From contig SVMW01000005.1 in NCBI GenBank assembly GCA_015067215.1, forward strand, positions 1-64,000: DNA of 64,000 nt, given 5' to 3'. Shown here in pieces: positions 37,845 through 46,506 of the stretch. A model generated the notes under the pieces. That model was not told the origin of the DNA. It saw only the letters and a list, made by a program, of their open reading frames with translations, and did no database searches. The stretch is from Oscillospiraceae bacterium (lineage in GTDB: Bacteria; Bacillota; Clostridia; Oscillospirales; Ruminococcaceae). Each line of letters opens with the position of its first letter. The stretch's first letter is position 1. The position numbers and the translations under genes are program-made.

Positions 37845-39158
37845 ATACAGATAGAGATAACAAAAAAACAGCAGGAATTTATTGAAAGCACTGCAGATGA
37901 AGTGCTGTTCGGCGGCGCGGCAGGCGGCGGAAAAAGTTATGCACAGCTTATTGATGCCTTTCTGTATGCGGTGAAATATCCTTTTTCAAAACAGCTGATA
38001 CTGCGAAGAACACTGCCTGAACTTGAAAAAAGTTTAATACGTGTGTCACTGGGGCTGTTTGACAGCAGAATTTACAGGTACAATGCCTCAAAGCACACAG
38101 GCACATTTGCCAACGGAAGCATAATTGATTTCGGTTACTGCGACAGGGAAAACGATGTTTTCAGGTATCAGTCTGCGGAATATGATGTTATCCGTTTTGA
38201 CGAACTGACACATTTTACCGAGGATATGTATGTTTATCTTATAAGCCGTATACGAGGGGTAAATGACTATCCCAAGCAGATTAAAAGCTCCACAAATCCG
38301 GGAGGGGTGGGACACAGCTGGGTGAAGGCGAGGTTTATTGATGTTTGCAGCGGCGGTTTTTACAGTGACGAAAACGGAACCCGGCAGTTTATACCTGCAA
38401 AGGTAGGGGACAACAGTTTTCTGATGAAAAATGACAAAGGATACCTCAAAAGGCTTAAACGCCTGGGAGAAAAGGACCGCAGGGCACTTCTGTATGGCGA
38501 CTGGGATATTTTTGACGGACAGTATTTCGGCGAATTCCGCCGCAGCATACATGTGATAAAACCTTTTATAATTCCCGGCCACTGGAAAAGATATTTCACT
38601 ATGGACTACGGGCTGGACATGTTTGCAGGCTATTTTATTGCGGTGGACACCTTTGGCAAGGCGTATGTCTACAGAGAAATATACAAACCCAACCTGATTA
38701 TCAGCAAAGCGGCAAAGGAGATTATTGATGCGTCAGAAAAGGATGTATCGGTTTATTATGCACCGCCTGACCTGTATAACCGCAGGCAGGATACAGGCAA
38801 AAGTGTGGCGGAGATTTTTTCGGAATACGGAATTCTGCTGACCAAAAGTGAGAACAACCGCGTACAGGGATGGTACAACCTTAAGGAGTGGCTTATGCCT
38901 TATGAGGACGAAACCGGCGCCGTCACCGCGAACCTTGTGATTTTTGAAAACTGCACAAATCTTATCAGGACACTGCCTGCTCTGACGTATGACAGCACAA
39001 ATCCGAATGATGTGGCTGTAACCCCGCACGAAATAACCCATGCACCTGATGCACTGCGGTATTTTGTTGCAGGAAGGCCTGCACCTGCGGCTAAAGCTCA
39101 GCTGCAGGAAGACGAGGAAAACTACGACAGACAGCTGGAGAATTTTATTAATTTTTAA
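37845..39158 (+). CDS. terL: Phage terminase large subunit
   Basis: VLFGGAAGGGKSYA Walker A, RFDELTHF Walker B-like, SSTNPGGVGHSWVKARFID; the first canonical start (GTG 37902) is only two codons before Walker A, so the start is placed at AUA 37845. Confidence 0.88.
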   Translation: MQIEITKKQQEFIESTADEVLFGGAAGGGKSYAQLIDAFLYAVKYPFSKQLILRRTLPELEKSLIRVSLGLFDSRIYRYNASKHTGTFANGSIIDFGYCDRENDVFRYQSAEYDVIRFDELTHFTEDMYVYLISRIRGVNDYPKQIKSSTNPGGVGHSWVKARFIDVCSGGFYSDENGTRQFIPAKVGDNSFLMKNDKGYLKRLKRLGEKDRRALLYGDWDIFDGQYFGEFRRSIHVIKPFIIPGHWKRYFTMDYGLDMFAGYFIAVDTFGKAYVYREIYKPNLIISKAAKEIIDASEKDVSVYYAPPDLYNRRQDTGKSVAEIFSEYGILLTKSENNRVQGWYNLKEWLMPYEDETGAVTANLVIFENCTNLIRTLPALTYDSTNPNDVAVTPHEITHAPDALRYFVAGRPAPAAKAQLQEDEENYDRQLENFINF

Positions 39159-39168
39159 AGGAGGAAAC

Positions 39169-39741
39169 ATGCTTTACAGATATCCTAAACAACAGGAAAA
39201 AACAGCGTATGAAACTATTGAAGGAAACAGAAGATATGATAATTATACAGGGGCAGACCTTCCGCCTGTACCGTATATTTATTCAGGGCAGGGCAGCACT
39301 GCGAAGCAGACAGCGGGCTCGTCAGGCAAGGTGAAAGCTGCAGTGAATACGGCAGCACAGCCTTCAGCGGAGGATGCTGCACAGGCAGCAAGACAGCAGA
39401 AGATTGACAGCATTAACACCCTGAAAAGCAGGGAGAAAAAATATCTCGGCAACAGCTATAATGCACAGCGTCTTGAGGCACAGAGCAACAATGACGATGC
39501 CATGAGAAGCCTGTATATCGCATATATGCAGGGAATAAAAAATATGCCACAGCAGACAGCTTTGTGGGGTGCGGGCGGCGAAATTGAAAGCCTTAAAACA
39601 CAGCACCGCCTCAATTATGAAGACAACCGTGCAAAACAGATAAGGGAATATAACGGGATACTGAGCGATATTCAGCAGCGTTATGACCGCGACCTGTGGG
39701 AGCTGGAGCAGAAATATCTGAAACAGCTTCTGAACCTTTAA
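39169..39741 (+). CDS. Phage structural or internal protein, unknown
   Basis: MLYRYPKQQEKTAYETIEGNRRY...; SD AAAGGAGG; between terL and portal. Confidence 0.55.
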   Translation: MLYRYPKQQEKTAYETIEGNRRYDNYTGADLPPVPYIYSGQGSTAKQTAGSSGKVKAAVNTAAQPSAEDAAQAARQQKIDSINTLKSREKKYLGNSYNAQRLEAQSNNDDAMRSLYIAYMQGIKNMPQQTALWGAGGEIESLKTQHRLNYEDNRAKQIREYNGILSDIQQRYDRDLWELEQKYLKQLLNL

Positions 39742-39753
39742 GGAGGTGAGTGT

Positions 39754-39924
39754 ATGGTTTTCTTTGCTGGAATTATAGTCGGCGCAGTAATAGGAGCCGT
39801 GTGCTACCGATATTTTTATACCCTTGAATGCAGCCGCAGTGAAGTTATATGCAACAGTGCAGAAAAAGACAGGGAAATGCACAAACAGCTGGAGAGACTT
39901 ATACGCTACGGCAATGATATGTAA
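39754..39924 (+). CDS. Small phage membrane protein (56 aa)
   Basis: MVFFAGIIVGAVIGAVCYRYFYTLECSRSEVICNSAEKDREMHKQLERLIRYGNDM*; SD AAGGAGG; not in the ORF track (too short). Confidence 0.6.
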   Translation: MVFFAGIIVGAVIGAVCYRYFYTLECSRSEVICNSAEKDREMHKQLERLIRYGNDM

Positions 39925-39933
39925 GGAGGAAAA

Positions 39934-41403
39934 ATGAAAAACAGAAAACCTGACTGCCACAGCATATGGCAGGAATATCAGACAGACCTGGCGTACAAGA
40001 ATTCGCTGGATCTGTTTGAAAAAACAAAACAGCAGCAGAACTTTTTTCTGGGCAGGCAGTGGGAAGGGCTTAATGCTCCTGACCTGGAAAAACCTGTGCT
40101 CAACTTTGTGAAAAGGGTGGTCAACTATCTTATCAGTGTGCTTATGGTGAACGATGTTGCCATATCGCTTAAAGGCAGTTTCAGCGACGATATCACTGTA
40201 AGAGCAGTGGAAAAAGAGGTTGAGCAGATAAACGAAAACACAAAGTTTAAAGCCAAGCTTAAAAATATTATCAAGAACACCGCAATTGACGGTGACAGCG
40301 CAGTTTATGTAAGGTATGACCCTGACAAAAAGGCAGCGGTGAGTGAAATTATCTGCAACACCAATATTGTTTTCGGTGACAGAACCACCAACGAAGTGGA
40401 AAAACAGCCATATATCATTCTGGTAAAGCATATTGCAAGAACAGTGTTTGAAGATATGTACCCTGATACAGATGAAAGAGGAATTTACCATTTCGGCACA
40501 GCAGATGACACTGTTACGGTGCTTATCCGCTTTTACCGCAAAAATGGCACGGTGCATTTTATGCAGACAACTGAACACAATGTGCTGACGGACGAAACTG
40601 ACACAGGACAGAAACTGTACCCTGTTGCTTTTATGAACTGGGAGACAGTGAGGGATTCCTACCACGGCATAGGTGCGGTGGAAACCATTATCCCAAACCA
40701 GATTGCCGTCAACAAACTGTGGGCAATGGCGCTGTTGTATCAGAAGAACAATGCATTCCCGAAAGTGTTTATTGACAAGACAAAGCTGGATAAGTGGAAC
40801 TCTTCTCCCGGTGCGGTTATGGGGGTTATCGGCAACCCGAACGAGGTGGTTGCAACCAGCTTCAAGGCAAATGATATGTCGGCACAGCTGATGGGAATTG
40901 TGGAAAAAACTATAAGTTATACAAAGGATTTCATGGGAGCAAATGACGCCGCCCTGGGCAATGTAAACCCTACAAATACATCTGCGATTGTGGCACTGCA
41001 GAAAACCGCAGTTGCACCGCTGGAACTTCAGCGTATGTCGCTGTATCAGTTTGTGGAGGATTATGCCCGCATTGTGTATGACATTATTCGCACCCATTAC
41101 GGCATAAGAAAAACTGTAATTGATGATGAGGCGATTTATGTGGACTACCGCAATATAAACGATGATGCAACGCTGACAGTGAATATAGGGCCTTCGGAAT
41201 ACTGGAGTGAATCGGCACAGATACAGACACTGGACAACCTGTTTACAAAGGGCATTATTGACGACGCGGTGGTTTACCTTGAGAATCTGCCGGGCAGAGT
41301 GCTGCCAAACAAAAACAAGATTATTTCAGAAATCAAAGCGGCAAGATATCAGCTTGCGGGAAGAGATTTTTCGGAGGAGGTGACGGAGTATGAAACTTTG
41401 TAG
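39934..41403 (+). CDS. Phage portal protein
   Basis: 489 aa, QNFFLGRQWEGLNAPDLEKPVLNFVKRVVNYLISVLM; SYTKDFMGANDAALGNVNPTNTSAIVALQ; position after terL. Confidence 0.85.
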   Translation: MKNRKPDCHSIWQEYQTDLAYKNSLDLFEKTKQQQNFFLGRQWEGLNAPDLEKPVLNFVKRVVNYLISVLMVNDVAISLKGSFSDDITVRAVEKEVEQINENTKFKAKLKNIIKNTAIDGDSAVYVRYDPDKKAAVSEIICNTNIVFGDRTTNEVEKQPYIILVKHIARTVFEDMYPDTDERGIYHFGTADDTVTVLIRFYRKNGTVHFMQTTEHNVLTDETDTGQKLYPVAFMNWETVRDSYHGIGAVETIIPNQIAVNKLWAMALLYQKNNAFPKVFIDKTKLDKWNSSPGAVMGVIGNPNEVVATSFKANDMSAQLMGIVEKTISYTKDFMGANDAALGNVNPTNTSAIVALQKTAVAPLELQRMSLYQFVEDYARIVYDIIRTHYGIRKTVIDDEAIYVDYRNINDDATLTVNIGPSEYWSESAQIQTLDNLFTKGIIDDAVVYLENLPGRVLPNKNKIISEIKAARYQLAGRDFSEEVTEYETL

Positions 41404-41581
41404 CTGTTCGGAACGGCCTCTTGGCATTGTTGACAGCAGGGTGGTTATGAAGGAAAACAAACCTTATCAGCTGCTGAGATTTGGATGCACTAACAAAAAG
41501 TGTGCCAAATATCACAATATTGTTGCAGAAAAGTATGTGAATCTGCTTGATAACACCGATACTTTTACGCTGGAAATTTAA
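41390..41581 (+). CDS. Small cysteine-rich (putative zinc-binding) phage protein
   Basis: MKLCSCSERPLGIVDSR...GCTNKKCAKYHN, two Cys pairs; overlaps the portal 3' end. Confidence 0.55.
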   Translation: MKLCSCSERPLGIVDSRVVMKENKPYQLLRFGCTNKKCAKYHNIVAEKYVNLLDNTDTFTLEI

Positions 41582-41618
41582 GACAAAAAATACATTTTAA
41601 ACTGAATAAATATGCAGG

Positions 41619-41650
41619 TTTTGCCCGTTTTGAAGGGCAAAGCATTTTTT
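41619..41650 (+). terminator. Terminator-like hairpin inside the late operon
   Basis: TTTGCCC-GTTTTGAA-GGGCAAA-GCA-TTTTTT. Confidence 0.6.
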
Positions 41651-41681
41651 GCACCATTTTTGGTGGGAAAGGAAATTTTTT

Positions 41682-42521
41682 ATGATAGAAAATACCATTT
41701 CTATAGATAACAGCAGCGACACTGAAGCAGAAAAAGTAAATGCATTATTGTTGCAGCACAACAAAGAAACTGCACAGCAGGACATAGGTGAAAACGAAGA
41801 AAGCGCAGTTGAAAAGGACTGCACAGACAACGGAAAAACACTGCCTGCCGGGCAGGAACCCGCAGAAGACGAACAGGAAAAACCATCCGAGGAAACTGTG
41901 GAACTTACGCTGTACGGAGAAAAGGTACAGCTGGCAAAAAGCCAGGCACTTGCAGCTGCCCAGAAGGGCATGGCTTTTGAACATATCAAAGGTCAGCTTT
42001 CGGCTGCAAAAAATGATGTAAGACTTAAAACGCTGGAGAATATTGCCGCGATGAAAGGGCAGACCATAGCTGCTTTTATCGGTGATTTGCAGCACAGGGC
42101 AATGGCGGATGACATTGCTGCAAAATACGGCGGCATTGAAAATGCCCCTACACAGGTGCTGAGTGAAGCGGTGAGAACACTGGAGCAGAGCCGGATTTCC
42201 CTTGAACAAAGGGAAGCACAGGCAAGACAGCACCATGTAAATCTTCAGCTTATGGAATTTCTGGAAAAAAACCCGGGTGTAAAAGAAATTCCGCAGGAGG
42301 TTATGCAGCTGGCAGAAAAAGGTGAAAATATTGCCCTTGCATACAGCCGTTTCAATGAAAACAGACTGGCGAAGGAACTGAGTGAAGCTAAAAGGGAGCT
42401 GGAAATGATTAAAAGCGAAGAAAAGGCAAAACGCAGCAGCACGCCGACAGCTATGAACTCAGGTGCCGCAAACGAAAGCAGAGAAAACGAATTTTTAAAA
42501 CTTATGAAAAGCACATGGTAA
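41682..42521 (+). CDS. Phage scaffold-like protein
   Basis: Charged, coiled-coil-rich protein directly upstream of the capsid gene; ATG at 41682. Confidence 0.55.
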   Translation: MIENTISIDNSSDTEAEKVNALLLQHNKETAQQDIGENEESAVEKDCTDNGKTLPAGQEPAEDEQEKPSEETVELTLYGEKVQLAKSQALAAAQKGMAFEHIKGQLSAAKNDVRLKTLENIAAMKGQTIAAFIGDLQHRAMADDIAAKYGGIENAPTQVLSEAVRTLEQSRISLEQREAQARQHHVNLQLMEFLEKNPGVKEIPQEVMQLAEKGENIALAYSRFNENRLAKELSEAKRELEMIKSEEKAKRSSTPTAMNSGAANESRENEFLKLMKSTW

Positions 42522-42585
42522 AAAATGTGCAGAAAAACGTTGTTCCGTTTACATACAACGAAAAAAGAAAAGGAGAATTTGAAAT

Positions 42586-43635
42586 ATGTCAGAAACATAT
42601 AACATTAAATTTGATAAGGACCTCAGGGAAGGTTATCTCACAACCAGCCTTGTTGCTCCTCACCTTACAAACGAATACAGCTTTACAGGTGCAAAAACGG
42701 TAAAAATTTCCGCCCCTGTAACAGTGCCTATGAACGACTATGTGCGCAATGGCGCAAACCGTTACGGTGAACCTGTTGAACTTAAGGATGCTGTGCAGGA
42801 GATGACACTCACACAGGATAAAAGCTTTGCACTTACAATTGACAAAGGCAACAGCAGCGACAAAAACGACACAGAAAGCTTTGCAAAGAAAATGCTTGGC
42901 CTTCAGCTGGCAGAACGCGCTATTCCGGAATTTGACCGTTATGCCCTTGAAAAACTCAGCCACAAGGCAGGCAAAATTGCAGGCAACAGCGAAAAACTGA
43001 CAAAAGCCAATATTGTGGACAGAATTACAGACGGCACGGTTTACCTTGACGATGCAGAGGTTGCGCAGAATTCCCGCACATTGTTTGTCAATGCGGCAGG
43101 CTATAAATTGCTTAAACTTGCAGAAGAATTTACAAATATCGACCGTGTGGCAGAAAAATCTCTCACAAAAGGCGTGGTTGGCAAGTTTGACAATATGACG
43201 GTTGTAAAGGTGCCTAAAGGCCGCTGGCCACAGGGCGTAAACTTTATTATTGTGCAGAAAAACGCCGCAACAGCACCTACAAACATTCACGATGCAAAGG
43301 TGCACAAGGACCCTCCGGGCATCAGCGGCAACCTGCTTGAAGGCCGTAACTATTACGACTGTTTTGTAATTGCATCCCGCGCAAACGGTGTTTATGCGGA
43401 AATTGACACATCTGAAGCGGAAATCTGTGCAGCACCTGAAATTTCTGCTGCAGGTGCAATCACAAGTGCAACAGATAATGCACAGTTTAAATATACACTT
43501 GACGGCAGCGACCCGAGATATTCCACAACAGCAATTCAGGGCCAGCCTGAAAACGTGGCAGCAGGTACAGTTATCCGTGCCTATGCTTACAAAAGCGGTA
43601 TGTTTGATTCTGCTGTAAGTGAAAAGGCAATCTGA
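42586..43635 (+). CDS. Major capsid protein with C-terminal chitobiase-like Ig domain
   Basis: Abundant-protein style codon use, position after scaffold; FALTIDKGNSSDKND, NIVDRITDGTVYLDDAEV; C-terminal FKYTLDGSDPRYSTTA...GTVIRAYAYKSGMFDSAVSEKAI. Confidence 0.75.
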   Translation: MSETYNIKFDKDLREGYLTTSLVAPHLTNEYSFTGAKTVKISAPVTVPMNDYVRNGANRYGEPVELKDAVQEMTLTQDKSFALTIDKGNSSDKNDTESFAKKMLGLQLAERAIPEFDRYALEKLSHKAGKIAGNSEKLTKANIVDRITDGTVYLDDAEVAQNSRTLFVNAAGYKLLKLAEEFTNIDRVAEKSLTKGVVGKFDNMTVVKVPKGRWPQGVNFIIVQKNAATAPTNIHDAKVHKDPPGISGNLLEGRNYYDCFVIASRANGVYAEIDTSEAEICAAPEISAAGAITSATDNAQFKYTLDGSDPRYSTTAIQGQPENVAAGTVIRAYAYKSGMFDSAVSEKAI

Positions 43636-43649
43636 TAGTTAATCCAGAC

Positions 43650-43685
43650 AAAAATCCGCTGCAACCAATGCGGCGGATTTTTAAA
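43650..43685 (+). terminator. Terminator after the capsid gene
   Basis: AAAAATCCGC-loop-GCGGATTTTT, 10-bp perfect arms. Confidence 0.8.
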
Positions 43686-43701
43686 AAAGGAGGGAGTTTA
43701 T

Positions 43702-44061
43702 TTGACGGCAAAAGAAATTTACGAAAACGCGCTGGCACTCAGCCTGTCCCATATTGATGAGGAAGACGACCTGAGCTTTTTTGCAGTCAGACTTTTCAAC
43801 ATTATGCTGGCGGAACTGTTTGAAAACAACAACAGTCTGAGGATAAAAAAAGGTGAAAAACCACTGGTTCAGCCTGCAAAAATTGCATCGCTGGAGGAAG
43901 AAGTGAATTACGAAATACAGCTTTATGCACCTATGAGTTACGCTCTTGCATCAAAGCTGCTGCAGGCACAGGAAGAAACCAATCTTGCAGCAATTTACAA
44001 CAACCAGTATGTAACACTGCTCAGCATGGTTACACCTGCAGTGGAAATGGAGGTTGTGTAG
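43702..44061 (+). CDS. Head-tail connector/adaptor-like phage protein
   Basis: MTAKEIYENALALSLSHIDEEDDLSFFAVRLFNIMLAELFE...; TTG start preceded by GGAGGGAG. Confidence 0.5.
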   Translation: MTAKEIYENALALSLSHIDEEDDLSFFAVRLFNIMLAELFENNNSLRIKKGEKPLVQPAKIASLEEEVNYEIQLYAPMSYALASKLLQAQEETNLAAIYNNQYVTLLSMVTPAVEMEVV

Positions 44062-45924
44062 ATGGCAAGTCTCAACAAACTGATAATATCCACCTATGAA
44101 AATCTTAAAGGAGTGGATTTTTCCACACCTGAATCTCTGGTGGATAAAAACCGTTCTCCTTACTGCCTTAATCTTATGCCGGATGCAAGCGGAAACCCTG
44201 TGAAACGTCCGGGATGGAAGATGGCTTACAAATACAGCGAAAAAATCAACGGATTGTGGAGATGTACAGTTAACGGACAGAAGTACACCATCTGTCACTG
44301 TGCAGACAAAATCTATCATGTGGAAAAAAACAATCTGATGATAAGGGGGGTGGCTGACAGCAGAAGTTGTGGGTTTTATGCATTTGACGGGGAAAAGGAC
44401 CTGTTTTATATCCTTACATCGTCGGAATATCTGTGCTTTGACGGAAAATCCGTCACAAAGGTCAGCGACAATGCATATGTACCGCTGATTTCCATTGCAA
44501 AGTCGCCTGAAGGCGGCGGGGAAAGCTATGAAAGCATTAACTTTCTTACATCACGCAGGAGAGAAAACTTTATAGGCACCGACACGGCACTGGTATATCA
44601 GCTGGGTGCTGATGAAATAGAAGAGGTAATAAAAATTGAGGTGCTGCAGGCTGATGCAAGCAGAAAAACTCTGGAGGCAGATGTTGATTATACAGTGGAT
44701 AATGCACTGGGCAGAATCACCTTTGTTTCGGCACATCCTGCAGTTATCACAGGGCAGGACAACATTTTTGTAACCTATTCAAAACCTGTAGAGGGATACA
44801 GGGAAAAAATTGAAGGCTGTACTGTATGTACAATGTATGGCCTTGGGGGTGAAAACAGGGTGTTTATGAGCGGCAATCCGCTTTGTCCGCAGAAAGACTT
44901 CTGGAGTGATGTGTACAACCCGTTTTATTTCCCGGATCTTAACTATTCGGTTATAGGCAGCGGACAGACTGCCATTATGGGATATCTAAAACTGGGGGAT
45001 CAGCTGGGCATTGTAAAGGAAGGCAACGGACAGGATATTTCGCTGTATCTGCGCAGTGCATCGCTGGACGATGAGGGCAAAGCGGTTTTTACCGTACAGG
45101 GCGGCATAAGCGGCACAGGGGCAATATCGAAAAACTGTTTTGCACTTATAAATGATGAACCGCTGTATCTTTCGTCTACGGGAGTAATGGGGGTTGTAAA
45201 CAACACAATTACCTCTCAGCGTGTGGTGGTCAACCGTTCAGGGCAGATTGATGCAAGACTGCTTGCTGAGGAGAACCTGAGTGACGCGACAGGCTGTGTA
45301 TGGAAGGATTTTTACATAATTGCAGTCAACGGAAACTGTTATGTGCTGGATTCCCGCCAGATGGTTACACCGAAAGACGGAGACAGAAACTCCGGTTATG
45401 AGGCGTATTTCTGGAACAATGTGCCGGCAACATGTTTTGAGGTGGACAGGGATACCTTGTGGTTCGGCACTGCAGACGGACGCATATGCTTTTTCAAGGA
45501 TGAAGTTCTGGGCAGTGAGTGTTATTCCGATGACGGGCAGCCAATACACGCTGTGTGGAAAACACCTGTTGAAGACGAGGGCAGAATTGACCGTTTCAAA
45601 ACTTTGCAGAGAAAGGGCTGTCTTGTTACGCTGAGACCTTTTGCGGCGTCCAGCTGCAGTGTGTATATGAGCGTTGACGGCGGGGCAAAAAAACATGTGC
45701 AGAGCAAAACCCTGGATATTACGCCTATGTTTTCCAACGTGGATTTTGAAAGACTTACCTTTAACAACAATGCCAACCCGCAGGAAATATATTTTTATAC
45801 AAAAATGAAAAGGTATAAACGCATTCAGCTGATATTTGAAAACAATGTGGCAGGAGAAGGCTTTGGTATACAGAAAATCACCAAGCTTTACAAACTTGAA
45901 AACTACAGCAAAAACAGGAGGTAA
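44062..45924 (+). CDS. Phage tail nozzle/stopper-like structural protein (podovirus type)
   Basis: 620 aa, SRSPYCLNLMPDASGNPVKRPGWK-type N-terminus, beta-rich; follows the connector. Confidence 0.5.
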   Translation: MASLNKLIISTYENLKGVDFSTPESLVDKNRSPYCLNLMPDASGNPVKRPGWKMAYKYSEKINGLWRCTVNGQKYTICHCADKIYHVEKNNLMIRGVADSRSCGFYAFDGEKDLFYILTSSEYLCFDGKSVTKVSDNAYVPLISIAKSPEGGGESYESINFLTSRRRENFIGTDTALVYQLGADEIEEVIKIEVLQADASRKTLEADVDYTVDNALGRITFVSAHPAVITGQDNIFVTYSKPVEGYREKIEGCTVCTMYGLGGENRVFMSGNPLCPQKDFWSDVYNPFYFPDLNYSVIGSGQTAIMGYLKLGDQLGIVKEGNGQDISLYLRSASLDDEGKAVFTVQGGISGTGAISKNCFALINDEPLYLSSTGVMGVVNNTITSQRVVVNRSGQIDARLLAEENLSDATGCVWKDFYIIAVNGNCYVLDSRQMVTPKDGDRNSGYEAYFWNNVPATCFEVDRDTLWFGTADGRICFFKDEVLGSECYSDDGQPIHAVWKTPVEDEGRIDRFKTLQRKGCLVTLRPFAASSCSVYMSVDGGAKKHVQSKTLDITPMFSNVDFERLTFNNNANPQEIYFYTKMKRYKRIQLIFENNVAGEGFGIQKITKLYKLENYSKNRR

Positions 45925-45927
45925 ATT

Positions 45928-46296
45928 ATGAAAATAACAGATGTTGAAATTGAAGCCCGCAATGTTAAAAGTGCACCTGACAAGCTTGCGGCAGAAGGTG
46001 AAATTTCCACAAGGGATATTAAACATATTTTTGATAATCTGCCTGAGTACATTGCAGAAAAACACAACGAACTGGTGAATTATCTGCTTAAAAACTACTA
46101 TGTCAAAAGTCAGGTAGAGGAGGTTGTGGACAAAAAGGCAGATGCTTTCAGCAAAGGTACAATGATAAAGGACGATTATGACACCAATGACAACGGCAGT
46201 GTGGACAACGCCGATAAGGTAAACGGTTTCTGGTTCAGTTTTACCGATGCTCTTGGCAACCCTACCTCTGAACCATATATTCACTGGTACGAATAA
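45928..46296 (+). CDS. Phage tail-associated protein with an EF-hand-like loop
   Basis: DYDTNDNGSVDNADKVNGF motif. Confidence 0.45.
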   Translation: MKITDVEIEARNVKSAPDKLAAEGEISTRDIKHIFDNLPEYIAEKHNELVNYLLKNYYVKSQVEEVVDKKADAFSKGTMIKDDYDTNDNGSVDNADKVNGFWFSFTDALGNPTSEPYIHWYE

Positions 46297-46313
46297 TGTA
46301 AAGAGGTGATTAT

Positions 46314-46493
46314 ATGGCAGCGGTACATAAAGCAATGCCTTTGGGTGCGGTTACAACAGGGGAAGGCAGCTGCGGCTGTGTAACTGTTGACGTGGTGGAA
46401 GAAAACAACCTGAGCCCTGTTCAGTCAGGGGCGGTGTATGCCCACGTTGCCGCACAGGTAGGCAATATTGAAATATTACTTGAAACGATATAA
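46314..46493 (+). CDS. Small phage tail protein (59 aa)
   Basis: MAAVHKAMPLGAVTTGEGSCGCVTVDVVEENNLSPVQSGAVYAHVAAQVGNIEILLETI*; SD AAGAGGTGA; not in the ORF track. Confidence 0.5.
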   Translation: MAAVHKAMPLGAVTTGEGSCGCVTVDVVEENNLSPVQSGAVYAHVAAQVGNIEILLETI

Positions 46494-46506
46494 AGGAGAA
46501 GGATAA

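Noticed and set aside
37902-39158. GTG at 37902 as the real terL start (ORF-track choice)
   Set aside because: It would start two codons before Walker A and has no SD; conserved N-terminal sequence continues upstream.
39364-41097. 577-aa minus-strand ORF opposite portal, and similar long antisense ORFs (1837-2676, 4983-6293, 25274-26341, 57441-58412, 58662-59738)
   Set aside because: Translations are Cys/Phe/His-rich and low-complexity, opposite well-recognised genes; they result from codon bias that leaves few antisense stops. No SD or family motif.
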